In this document: positions 1-6,629 of the stretch, one piece after another
How positions within the stretch are numbered: the first letter of the stretch is position 1
Layout of the letters: every line of letters starts with the position of its first letter
The notes under the pieces: model-generated
Told to the model about the DNA's origin: nothing
Database searches by the model: none
Seen by the model: only the letters and a program-made list of their open reading frames with translations
NCBI GenBank assembly: GCA_021812735.1
Contig: JAKAMV010000189.1
Location: 1 to 12,991 of the forward strand
From: Chloroflexota bacterium
Lineage (GTDB): Bacteria > Chloroflexota > Limnocylindria > Limnocylindrales > CSP1-4
Direction: 5' to 3'
DNA length: 12,991 bases
Translations under genes and position numbers: made by a program

Positions 1-384
1 GAGCAGGCGCACCCGATCAAGTGCGATGAACTCGGCTGCGGTCCCGAAGCGCTCAGCCAGCGCGGCGTCCTCGATGGGTCCAAAGCGCAGGACGCGCGAC
101 TCGATGCGGGCCCCATGGATCGCCAGCGCGCGCGACCAGCCCTGCCGCCAGTCGAGCTGGTGGTCATCGAACGTGATATAGCTGCCTGAGCCCGCCCGCG
201 TGGTGATGAGGCGCTTGCGTGCGAGCTCGGCCAACGCCTGGCGCACCGTCATGCGGCTGACGCCGAAGCGTCGGGCGAGGTCGTTCTCAGCGGGCAGCTG
301 ATCCCCGACTCCCAGCTGCCCGCCCCGGATTTCGTCCTCGAGTGCTTCGCTGATCCGCCGGTAGATGGCCATCTGTCTAGACAT
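1..384 (-). CDS. GntR-family regulator, HutC/UTRA type (partial)
   Basis: This is a DNA-binding transcription regulator, cut by the left window edge, with the first 128 residues visible. Residues about 5-72 form a GntR winged helix: DQLPAENDLARRFGVS and MTVRQALAELARKRLI are the hallmark helices, and the wing follows as TRAGSGSYI. From about residue 85 the pattern (ALAIHGARIESRVLRFG, then AERFGTAAEFIALDRVRLL) resembles the start of a UTRA ligand-binding domain, which in the HutC subfamily senses sugars, amino acids or related metabolites. The start is ATG at 384; a second in-frame ATG lies four codons later. I see no Shine-Dalgarno before 384. It lies downstream of the aldolase/dehydrogenase gene on the same strand, separated by 428 nt, so it is probably a separate unit. 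Its ligand cannot be told from this fragment. The family call is confident; any role in rhamnose control is unknown. Confidence 0.9.
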   Translation of the reverse strand, partial: MSRQMAIYRRISEALEDEIRGGQLGVGDQLPAENDLARRFGVSRMTVRQALAELARKRLITTRAGSGSYITFDDHQLDWRQGWSRALAIHGARIESRVLRFGPIEDAALAERFGTAAEFIALDRVRLL

Positions 385-812
385 GTGTTGGCCCACATTA
401 TCGCGCTTGTCAAGACCGATGCTCGTTCCCAGATCCGTGGGCTCGAGCTGCGAGATGGGCTGAGCGACGCCATGGCGGCGCCCGCCCGCCCGACGCTCCA
501 GGTCGATCTCGCACGGCGCAGCGGGATGCTGGCGGACGCCGAGCGTCGTTCGCGCGTTGGCGGTCTGCACTCGGGCTGGCAGCCCAGCCGACGACGATCG
601 TGGCCACCGCTTCCGGCGAGCTCGACGCTGCGCACGCCGGTTTGGCGGATCCATCCGCCCCCGGCTCAGTCGCGACTACGGTGCCGCGGTCGCTCGGTCG
701 CGCCGGTTCGGCTGGCGGCGGATCAGCTCTTCCTTCGATTCAGGCGGGCGCCAGGACGATGATGGCGGTACGGTCGGTGCTGCTGGAGCTGCGTGCGCGC
801 CGGCCGGCTTCC
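385..812. other. 428-nt stretch with no convincing gene
   Basis: This is the largest gene-free gap in an otherwise tightly packed window. Open frames exist on both strands, but their translations are Arg/Ser/Ala/Pro-rich and lack any motif I recognise, as expected of high-GC shadow frames. It contains a short inverted repeat (GGCGGA/TCCGCC, 644-659). On the minus strand just upstream of the GntR start there is a TTGACA (408-413) and a GATAAT-like element (397-402), too close together to form one promoter. No rho-independent terminator with a T-run is visible after the aldolase stop. It may be spacer, an untranslated leader for the GntR gene, or a decayed gene; nothing seen decides between these. 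Confidence 0.5.
644..659. repeat. Short inverted repeat in the gene-free stretch
   Basis: GGCGGA (644-649) and TCCGCC (654-659) are perfectly complementary around a TCCA loop. No T-run follows on either strand, so it does not look like an intrinsic terminator. It could be a protein-binding site or chance in GC-rich DNA. Confidence 0.3.
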
Positions 813-2891
813 CTACCGCAGGAACGCGGCTGCCACGCCGGCATCGACGGGGATGTGTAGCCCGGTGGTCAGACTCAGGTCGCCGGCCGTGAGCGCGAAG
901 ACGGCGCCCGCCACGTGTTCGGGCAGCACCTCCTGCTTGAGCAAGGTCCGCTGCGCGTAGAACTCGCCTAACTTGTCTTCGGGCACCCCGTAGACCGCCG
1001 CACGCTGCGCGCCCCAGCCTTTGGCGAAGATCCCCGAGCCGCGCACGACGCCGTCGGGGTTGACGCCGTTGACACGGATCCCGTACTGACCGAGCTCTGC
1101 CGCGAGCAACCGCACCTGGTGTGCTTGGTCCGCTTTCGCCGCGCCGTACGCGACGTTGTTCGGACCGGCGAACAGTGAGTTCTTGCTGACGATGTAGACG
1201 ATGTCGCCGCCTAGCCCTTGGTCGATCATGATGCGCGCGGTCTCGCGGGAGACCAGGAACGAGCCCCTTGCCATGACGTCGTGCTGCAGGTCCCAGTCGG
1301 CGAGGCTCGTCTCCAAGAGCGGCCTGGAGAGGGAGAGGCCAGCGTTGTTCACAACGAGGTCCACGCCGCCAAAGGCGAGGACCGCGCGTTGGAGTGCGGC
1401 CGCGACCTGTCCCTCGTCTCGCACGTCGGCGGTGGCCGCGATGGCGGTGTCCGATCCGCCGAGCTCCTCTGCCACGGCACGCGCGTTGTCCCCGTCGACA
1501 TCGACGATGACGACGCACGCGCCTTCTGCGGCCAGCCGGTGGGCGATCGCCCGCCCGATCCCGGAGCCTCCGCCGGTGACGAAGGCGATGCGCGACGCGA
1601 GTGGCTTCGGTTTGGGAAGACGTGCAAGCTTGGCCTCTTCGAGTGCCCAGTACTCGATGCGGAACTTCTCCGATTCGGGGATGGGTGCGTACGTCGACAG
1701 CGCTTCGGCACCACGCATCACGTTGATGGCGTTGACGTAGAACTCGCCGGCCACGCGCGCAGTCTGCTTGTTGGCGCCGAAGCTGAACATACCGATGCCG
1801 GGCACCAGCACGATCGCAGGGTCTGCACCGCGCATCGGCGGACTGTCGGGCTGTGCGTACCGTTCGTAGTACGCCCGATATTCGTCTCGGTAGGACGCGT
1901 GGAGCTCCTTGATGCGCGCGATGACGTCTGGCAGCGGCGCATCCGCCGCCGTGTCGACCAGCAGCGGGCGGACCTTGGTGCGCAGGAAGTGGTCGGGGCA
2001 CGACGTTCCCAGCGCTACGAGTCGGGGGCACTCGGCACGGGCGAGGAAGTCGAGGACGACGTCACTGTCGGTGTAGTGACCCACCTGCCGGCGGTCCGTC
2101 GATACGAGCCCGCGGATCAGCGGAAAGAGGGCTGCTGCCCGCGCCCGGCGCTCAGTTTCCGGCAAGGGCTCGCGTCCTCGGACCAACGGACCGAACGGCT
2201 CGGGCTTGCCGCGTTCGGCGATGAACTGTTCGGCGGTGCGGATGATCTCGAGCGAGTGGGCTTCGCACTCGTCCGACGTAGCGCCCCACGCGCTGATCCC
2301 ATGACCCCCGAGGATCACACCGATCGCCTCCGGGTGATCGCGGCGGATCGTTGCGAGGTCGAGACCGAGCTGGAACCCGGGACGGCGCCAGGGCACCCAG
2401 GCCACTCGACCGCCGAAGCACTCACGGGTGAGGGCTTCACCGTCCGCGGCGGTCGCCAGGGCGATCCCCGAGTCCGGATGCAGATGGTCGACGTGAGGCG
2501 CGTCCACGAACGCGTGGGAAGCGGTGTCGATCGAGGGTGCCGCGCCCCCCTTGCCGTGCAGGCAGTAGTCGAAGGCGGCGAACATTTCGTCCTCGTGCTC
2601 GACGCCTGAGTACACGTCGACCAGTGCGCGAAGCCGGTCCATCCGTAGGACGGCGAGACCCTCCTCTTTGAGCGTGGCCAAATCGCCCCCTGATCCCTTC
2701 ACCCACATCAGCTCTACCGGCTGCCCGGTGACCGGATCGGTGGCCAGCGCCTTGACGGAGGTGTTGCCGCCTGCGTAGTTGGTGTTCCTCGGATCCGCCC
2801 CAAGTCTGTGCGATCGCGCGAGCAGTTCTTGTACGGGCGAGGGCGCGCCGCGCTCACTCGTGTCCGCCCGTGGCCCGGCTGTCGTAGTCAA
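813..2891 (-). CDS. rhaD: Bifunctional rhamnulose-1-P aldolase / L-lactaldehyde dehydrogenase
   Basis: This cytoplasmic fusion enzyme of 692 residues performs the last two rhamnose steps: it cleaves L-rhamnulose 1-phosphate to dihydroxyacetone phosphate and L-lactaldehyde, then oxidises the aldehyde to L-lactate with NAD(P). Residues 1-425 are a class II aldolase domain: NTNYAGGNTS (37-44 region), KGSGGD (65-70), likely metal ligands in HVDHLHPD (H136, H138), and H197 in GGHG. Residues about 432-692 are a short-chain dehydrogenase: TGGGSGIG (439-446) for the cofactor, NNAG (515-518), and the catalytic set S569, Y582, K586. The length suits the known bifunctional family, also called RhaE-W or rhizobial RhaD. 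The start is TTG at 2891: GGAGGG lies 7 nt upstream, a stop codon lies two codons upstream in frame, and the ATG at 2896-2898 is out of frame. It is divergent from the main operon and shares its control region. The function is a family-based call, strengthened by the neighbours. Confidence 0.95.
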   Translation of the reverse strand: MTTTAGPRADTSERGAPSPVQELLARSHRLGADPRNTNYAGGNTSVKALATDPVTGQPVELMWVKGSGGDLATLKEEGLAVLRMDRLRALVDVYSGVEHEDEMFAAFDYCLHGKGGAAPSIDTASHAFVDAPHVDHLHPDSGIALATAADGEALTRECFGGRVAWVPWRRPGFQLGLDLATIRRDHPEAIGVILGGHGISAWGATSDECEAHSLEIIRTAEQFIAERGKPEPFGPLVRGREPLPETERRARAAALFPLIRGLVSTDRRQVGHYTDSDVVLDFLARAECPRLVALGTSCPDHFLRTKVRPLLVDTAADAPLPDVIARIKELHASYRDEYRAYYERYAQPDSPPMRGADPAIVLVPGIGMFSFGANKQTARVAGEFYVNAINVMRGAEALSTYAPIPESEKFRIEYWALEEAKLARLPKPKPLASRIAFVTGGGSGIGRAIAHRLAAEGACVVIVDVDGDNARAVAEELGGSDTAIAATADVRDEGQVAAALQRAVLAFGGVDLVVNNAGLSLSRPLLETSLADWDLQHDVMARGSFLVSRETARIMIDQGLGGDIVYIVSKNSLFAGPNNVAYGAAKADQAHQVRLLAAELGQYGIRVNGVNPDGVVRGSGIFAKGWGAQRAAVYGVPEDKLGEFYAQRTLLKQEVLPEHVAGAVFALTAGDLSLTTGLHIPVDAGVAAAFLR

Positions 2892-2898
2892 GCGTCAT

Positions 2899-2904
2899 CC
2901 CTCC
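2899..2904 (-). promoter_or_regulatory. Ribosome binding site fixing a TTG start
   Basis: On the minus strand this reads GGAGGG, seven bases before the TTG at 2891. The overlapping ATG at 2896-2898 directly abuts the site, too close to be used, and opens a 14-codon frame that is not the enzyme frame. The spacing therefore supports TTG as the true start. Confidence 0.7.
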
Positions 2905-2958
2905 GGTCCGCCGGCGCCGCTGGTATGTCACGCTCTCTGCGCCAAGCGTCCGGCGGGA

Positions 2959-2987
2959 ACCATACCACGCTGCCGGATGGTTTTGAA
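2959..2987 (-). promoter_or_regulatory. Candidate promoter for the aldolase/dehydrogenase gene
   Basis: On the minus strand TTCAAA (2982-2987) and TATGGT (2959-2964) are separated by exactly 17 bases, a fair match to a housekeeping sigma-70 type promoter. It would start transcription near 2952, giving a leader of about 60 nt. The -10 overlaps the CATACCA arm of a TGGTATG/CATACCA inverted repeat (2921-2927 and 2961-2967), a possible control element. Confidence 0.45.
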
Positions 2988-3005
2988 GACTTTCGTATCC
3001 TTCTG

Positions 3006-3034
3006 TTGACACCTGCGATTCGCAGCGGTATCGT
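3006..3034 (+). promoter_or_regulatory. Promoter for the rha operon with palindrome in its spacer
   Basis: A consensus -35 TTGACA (3006-3011) and a -10 like TATCGT (3029-3034) are 17 bases apart, the best promoter match seen on the + strand. The spacer contains the perfect palindrome CTGCGA-T-TCGCAG (3013-3025). A repressor bound there would block polymerase directly. Expected transcription start is near 3041, with a leader of about 50 nt before the DeoR-family gene. Confidence 0.6.
3013..3025. promoter_or_regulatory. 13-bp palindrome, candidate operator 1
   Basis: CTGCGATTCGCAG is a perfect odd palindrome centred at 3019 and located between the -35 and -10 elements. Position and symmetry suit an operator for the adjacent DeoR-family regulator; that assignment is inference. 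Confidence 0.45.
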
Positions 3035-3061
3035 CCGGTCCACCGCAAACGTCCGGCAAGC

Positions 3062-3074
3062 ATCCGCAGCGGAT
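3062..3074. promoter_or_regulatory. 13-bp palindrome, candidate operator 2
   Basis: ATCCGCAGCGGAT is a second perfect odd palindrome with a one-base centre at 3068, 49 bp downstream of the first centre and just before the ribosome binding site of the DeoR-family gene. It could be a second operator or a leader hairpin. Its sequence differs from palindrome 1, so the same protein need not bind both. Confidence 0.35.
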
Positions 3075-3092
3075 TAATGGGCAGGGGGACGC

Positions 3093-3965
3093 GTGACGAA
3101 GCCAGCGGCCGCGGTCGGGGAGGAGTTCGCCAGGGAGCGCCAGTACAAGATCGGGCGCATTGTGGAAGAGCACGGTCGCGCTCGGGTCAACGAGCTGGCT
3201 TCTCAATTCGGCGTCTCTGCCGTCACGATCCGAAAGGATCTCGTCCGGCTCGAGCAGGAAGGCCGTCTGGTGCGCACCCACGGCGGGGCTGTGGCGATCG
3301 GCGTGGCCCGGCCGGAAGGGGCGTTCGAGATGCGCGAACGCCTGCAGCGGGACGAGAAGGCTTCGATCGCCGCTGCCGCCGTCGACCTGGTCCAGGACGG
3401 TGAGGCAATCGCCCTCGACGCGAGCACGACCGCCCTGTACGTGGCGCGCGAGCTCAAATCGCGCGGCGGCTGGTCGCTGTTGACGGTCGTGACGAACGGC
3501 CTGCGCATCGCTTCAGAGCTGGCCGGCTACCCAGGGATCAGCGTGTTGCTGTTGGGCGGCTGGGTGCGCCACGAGGCGTTTTCGCTCGTGGGGGGCCTCG
3601 GAGATGGTGTTTTTAGGCGGATCAACATTCAGAAAGCGATCGTCGGTGCTGCCGGGTTCACCATCGGCACCGGCCTGACTGACGCGACCGAGGAGGAAGC
3701 GCAGATCAAGCGCGCGATGGTGGGCGCCGCACGCGAGGTGATCGCCGTGATCGATCACACGAAGTGGGGGCGCGCGTCGTTCGCGACATTCTGTCGCGCA
3801 GACCGCATCACGCGTGTCCTTACCGATGTCGCAGCCCCCCCAGAGCTGGTCGCAGAAGCACGTGCCGCCGGCGTCGACGTGTGGCTCGTCCCCTCGAGGG
3901 CGTCGTCCGACGATCATCCGCGCCCCGACGATTCGGCGCCCAACGAGGCAGGGCAGCAGCTGTGA
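3093..3965 (+). CDS. rhaR: DeoR/GlpR-family transcription regulator, RhaR-like
   Basis: This 290-residue regulator is probably the local repressor or regulator of rhamnose genes. Residues about 15-65 form a DeoR winged helix (VNELASQFGVSAVTIRKDL, then VRLEQEGRLVRTHGGA). Residues about 85-240 form the DeoR C-terminal sensor domain, related to sugar-phosphate isomerases, with DASTTA (109-114), TVVTNGLRIA (131-140), LLLGG (152-156), GAAGF (185-189) and DHTKWG (221-226). The C-terminal 25 residues are polar and probably disordered. The start is GTG at 3093, preceded by AGGGGG (3083-3088). Rhizobial RhaR, also DeoR-type, heads the same kind of operon. The inducer is likely a rhamnose pathway intermediate, since sugar phosphates are typical ligands of the family. 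The ATPase gene begins 16 nt downstream, so it is probably autoregulated as the first gene of the operon. The family is certain; the RhaR identity rests on context. Confidence 0.9.
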   Translation: MTKPAAAVGEEFARERQYKIGRIVEEHGRARVNELASQFGVSAVTIRKDLVRLEQEGRLVRTHGGAVAIGVARPEGAFEMRERLQRDEKASIAAAAVDLVQDGEAIALDASTTALYVARELKSRGGWSLLTVVTNGLRIASELAGYPGISVLLLGGWVRHEAFSLVGGLGDGVFRRINIQKAIVGAAGFTIGTGLTDATEEEAQIKRAMVGAAREVIAVIDHTKWGRASFATFCRADRITRVLTDVAAPPELVAEARAAGVDVWLVPSRASSDDHPRPDDSAPNEAGQQL

Positions 3966-3981
3966 CTGCAGCGACGGACAG

Positions 3982-5619
3982 ATGACGATGGGCGACGCTC
4001 CCGGGGCGGGAAGCTCGGTCCGCAGCCGTGTCGACACGCCGGGCGTCGCGCCGGACGGTCCAGCGGATTCTCCTAGCCGATCGCGACTGGAGGTCCGCAA
4101 CGTCTCGAAGCGGTTCGACGCGACGGCCGCGCTCACCGACGTCTCGTTGGAGCTCCGCGCCGGCGAGATCCACGCCCTGGTCGGTGAGAACGGCGCGGGC
4201 AAGAGCACGCTCGTCAAGATCCTCGCCGGGGTCCACGTCCCGGACTCGGGAACGATCCTGCTCGATGGTGTCGAGGTCCAGATCCCGGACCCGGTGACGG
4301 CGCGCCTCCTCGGGATCGCCGTCGTGCACCAGGAACCCCGCCTCTTCCCCGACTTGTCCGTTGCCGAGAACGTCTTTCTGGCGCACCCGCCGACCCGCCG
4401 CTTGGGGGCCATCTCATGGGCCGAGATGCGCCAGATGGCGGCAGCCCTCTTCGAGGAACTGGGCGTGCACCTGGACGTGGGCGCGACCGTGCGCGGCTTG
4501 TCGATGGCTGATCAGCAACTCATCGAGATCGCCAAGGCGCTCTCGGTGGACGCCCGCGTCCTGATCCTCGATGAGCCGACCTCCGCGCTGTCCGCGCACG
4601 AGGTCGAGCGGCTCTTCGCCATCGTCCGTCGGGCCCGCGATCGCGGTGTGGCGGTCCTGTTCGTCAGCCACCGACTGGAAGAGGTCTTCGAGCTGTGCGA
4701 TCGGGCGACGGTGTTTCGGGACGGACGGCACATCATCACCGCATCCGTCGGTGATCTGACCACGGCCGATCTGGTGCGCCACATGGTGGGGCGGGCCGTG
4801 ACGCTCTTCCCGAAGGCTGAGGCGCCGATCGGGGAGGTGCTGCTCGAGGTGCGCCATCTTTCGCGTCCGGGCGCCTTCCAGGACGTCAGCTTCAAGGTCC
4901 ATGCAGGCGAGATCGTCGGCATGGCGGGCCTCGTGGGGGCCGGACGCACGGAGATCGCCCGAGTCTTGTTCGGGATCGATCAGGCGTCCGGAGGGGAAAT
5001 GCTGCTCGATGGGAGGCCGCTGCACCTCTCCTCGCCGTCGGCGGCGCTGCGTGCCGGGATCGCGTACGTCCCTGAGGATCGGCATCGAGACGGGCTGATC
5101 CTCGACTTCTCCATTACGGACAACGTCACGCTGCCGATCTTGCCGCGCCTCTTTCCGCATCTCCTCGTGCACCCCGCCACGGAGCGAACGCTGGCCAGAG
5201 GCTTCGTGGACCGGCTGCGAGTCCGGGCGACGAGCGTCGACCAGCTCGTCCAGGCGCTCTCCGGCGGGAACCAGCAGAAGGTCGTCATCGCGAAGTGGCT
5301 GGCCACGCACCCTAAGGTCCTGATCCTCGACGAACCGACGCGCGGCGTCGACATCGGCGCGAAGGTCGAGGTCCATCGGATCGTGTCCGAACTGGCCGCC
5401 TCGGGCCTGGGGATCGTGCTGATCTCGAGCGATCTCCCCGAAGTGCTCGCGATGAGCGATCGGATCCTCGTCCTCCACGAAGGTCGGATCACGGCCGAGA
5501 TTCCGCGGGCCGAGGCGAGTGAGGAGCGTGTCATGTTCGCAGCTACCGGACACGACGGTGGAGCGTCGGCCGAGGCGGGTGGACCGTCCGAGGCTTCTCA
5601 CGCAGGAGGCACCGCGTGA
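3982..5619 (+). CDS. rhaT: Sugar ABC transporter ATPase with two NBDs (rhamnose, RhaT-like)
   Basis: This 545-residue membrane-associated protein drives sugar import and has the two fused ATPase halves typical of RbsA/MglA-type transporters. NBD1 has Walker A GENGAGKST (68-76), an atypical signature LSMADQQ (173-179), Walker B VLILDEP (193-199) and switch His230. NBD2 has a degenerate Walker A, GLVGAGRTE (316-324, no Lys-Ser/Thr), a good signature LSGGNQQ (426-432) and Walker B VLILDEP (446-452). This asymmetry is normal for the family. The start is ATG at 3982; another ATG lies two codons later, and the ribosome site is weak (GGACAG). The first 33 residues are a low-complexity Gly/Ser/Pro extension before the conserved domain, so the start could be slightly off. 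Its stop overlaps the next start by 4 nt (GTGA). The rhamnose specificity comes from the neighbours. This rhaT is the rhizobial ABC ATPase, not the E. coli rhamnose-proton symporter. Confidence 0.93.
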   Translation: MTMGDAPGAGSSVRSRVDTPGVAPDGPADSPSRSRLEVRNVSKRFDATAALTDVSLELRAGEIHALVGENGAGKSTLVKILAGVHVPDSGTILLDGVEVQIPDPVTARLLGIAVVHQEPRLFPDLSVAENVFLAHPPTRRLGAISWAEMRQMAAALFEELGVHLDVGATVRGLSMADQQLIEIAKALSVDARVLILDEPTSALSAHEVERLFAIVRRARDRGVAVLFVSHRLEEVFELCDRATVFRDGRHIITASVGDLTTADLVRHMVGRAVTLFPKAEAPIGEVLLEVRHLSRPGAFQDVSFKVHAGEIVGMAGLVGAGRTEIARVLFGIDQASGGEMLLDGRPLHLSSPSAALRAGIAYVPEDRHRDGLILDFSITDNVTLPILPRLFPHLLVHPATERTLARGFVDRLRVRATSVDQLVQALSGGNQQKVVIAKWLATHPKVLILDEPTRGVDIGAKVEVHRIVSELAASGLGIVLISSDLPEVLAMSDRILVLHEGRITAEIPRAEASEERVMFAATGHDGGASAEAGGPSEASHAGGTA

Positions 5620-6629
5620 GCGTTAGCTGGGCCGTCCACCGCACACGACTGGGGCCCATACTCGGCGCGCTGGGCCGCTCGAGGGAACTGACTCTGACCG
5701 GCGTGATGGTCGTGTTGGCTGTCCTGGTGACGGTTCGCGCGCCCAACTTCCTTGCGCCTGACAACTTGAATCAGGTCACCGTGCTGGCGGCCATCATCGC
5801 CATCGCCGCGGTGGGCGAGGCGCTCGTGGTGATCACTCGTGAGGTGGACCTGTCTGTCGAATCGACGATGGGCCTGATCGCGTTTGTCGTGGGCGCAGTG
5901 CTCCGGGAGCATTCGACGTCTGTGCCAGAGGCGTGGGCGATGGGGCTTGGTCTGGCCCTCGTCCTCGGGATGGTGAACGGCGCCATCATCACGATCTTCC
6001 GGGTGCCCTCCATCGTGGTCACTCTCGGCACGCTCAACGTCTATCGGGGGCTCGTCTTCTTCGTCGCGAATGGAACCCAGATCAGTTTGTCCGACCTACC
6101 TGCGGGCTACACGAACCCCGCGACTCAGACGATCTTTGGCGTGCCACTCTTCGTGATCGTTGCAGTACTGACCACGACTCTCGCAGCCGTCGCGCTGCAC
6201 TCCACGCGGTTCGGCAGACAGCTCTATGCCGTCGGCAGCGATCGTGAGGCCGCGACCGTCATGGGCATCCATAGTCGCTGGGTGATCTTCGTGGCGTTTT
6301 CGTTGTGCGGACTGCTCGCCGGAGTGGCCGGCGTACTGTGGGGCGTGGAGTTCGGGACGATCTATGCGACGTCTGCGTCCGGGGTTGTGCTGCAGGTCGT
6401 TGCAGCTGTCGTAGTCGGCGGCGTGGCCATTTCGGGTGGCTCCGGAACCGTCGTCGGCGCCGCGATCGGCGCCCTGTTTCTCGGTCTCATCAACAATGCG
6501 CTCCTGCTCCTGAACCTGCCTCAGGAATTGCTGCAGGTCATCTATGGCGCGGTGATCCTGATCGCAGTGGCGACCGACGCCTTCGTTCGTCTACGCGCCC
6601 GCGGCACCAGGCAGGCCGTTGTCCCATGA
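5616..6629 (+). CDS. rhaP: Sugar ABC transporter permease 1 (rhamnose, RhaP-like)
   Basis: This is a 337-residue integral membrane subunit of the importer, of the RbsC/BPD_transp_2 type. Many hydrophobic segments are visible, for example about 27-41, 55-73, 84-96, 108-128, 175-195, 222-243, 257-272, 277-299 and 308-321. The family motif reads REVDLSVESTMGL (75-87), a variant of the GGIDLSVGS pattern of ribose permeases. The cytoplasmic loop TRFGRQLYAVGSDREAA (197-213) is the usual coupling site for the ATPase. The start is GTG at 5616, with AGGAGG at 5604-5609 six bases upstream and a 4-nt overlap with the ATPase stop, indicating translational coupling. It also overlaps the second permease by 4 nt (ATGA). 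Two different permeases suggest a heterodimeric channel, as in the rhizobial rhamnose transporter. The sugar is inferred from context. Confidence 0.92.
   Translation: MSVSWAVHRTRLGPILGALGRSRELTLTGVMVVLAVLVTVRAPNFLAPDNLNQVTVLAAIIAIAAVGEALVVITREVDLSVESTMGLIAFVVGAVLREHSTSVPEAWAMGLGLALVLGMVNGAIITIFRVPSIVVTLGTLNVYRGLVFFVANGTQISLSDLPAGYTNPATQTIFGVPLFVIVAVLTTTLAAVALHSTRFGRQLYAVGSDREAATVMGIHSRWVIFVAFSLCGLLAGVAGVLWGVEFGTIYATSASGVVLQVVAAVVVGGVAISGGSGTVVGAAIGALFLGLINNALLLLNLPQELLQVIYGAVILIAVATDAFVRLRARGTRQAVVP

Noticed and set aside
397..413. TTGACA and GATAAT elements upstream of the GntR gene read as one promoter
   Set aside because: On the minus strand they are only about 5-7 bases apart, not the 16-18 needed; they cannot be the two halves of one sigma-70 promoter.
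799..808. GCCGGCCGGC palindrome just after the aldolase stop, as a terminator
   Set aside because: It leaves almost no loop and no T-run follows on the minus strand.
385..892. Several small open frames on both strands in and near the gap (for example 385-762 and 600-860 on +)
   Set aside because: They have no good ribosome sites and no recognisable domain, and their composition is typical of chance frames in GC-rich DNA.
676..2031. Open frame of 451 codons on the minus strand, mostly inside the aldolase gene in another frame
   Set aside because: It is Arg-rich, without motifs, and overlaps the real coding frame almost completely.
1218..2609. Open frame of 463 codons on the + strand, opposite the aldolase gene
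   Set aside because: It is a shadow of a confidently identified gene in high-GC DNA; its translation is Arg/Asp/Val/Gly-rich with no domain, and there is no ribosome site.
2854..3063. Open frame of 69 codons on the minus strand across the divergent region, ending inside the aldolase gene
   Set aside because: It overlaps the promoters and has no recognisable content; its only interesting point is the ATG at 2898, recorded separately.
5041..5300. Missing lysine in the second Walker A of the ATPase as a sign of a broken gene
   Set aside because: A degenerate GLVGAGRTE in the second half is normal for RbsA/MglA-type ATPases, and all other motifs are intact.
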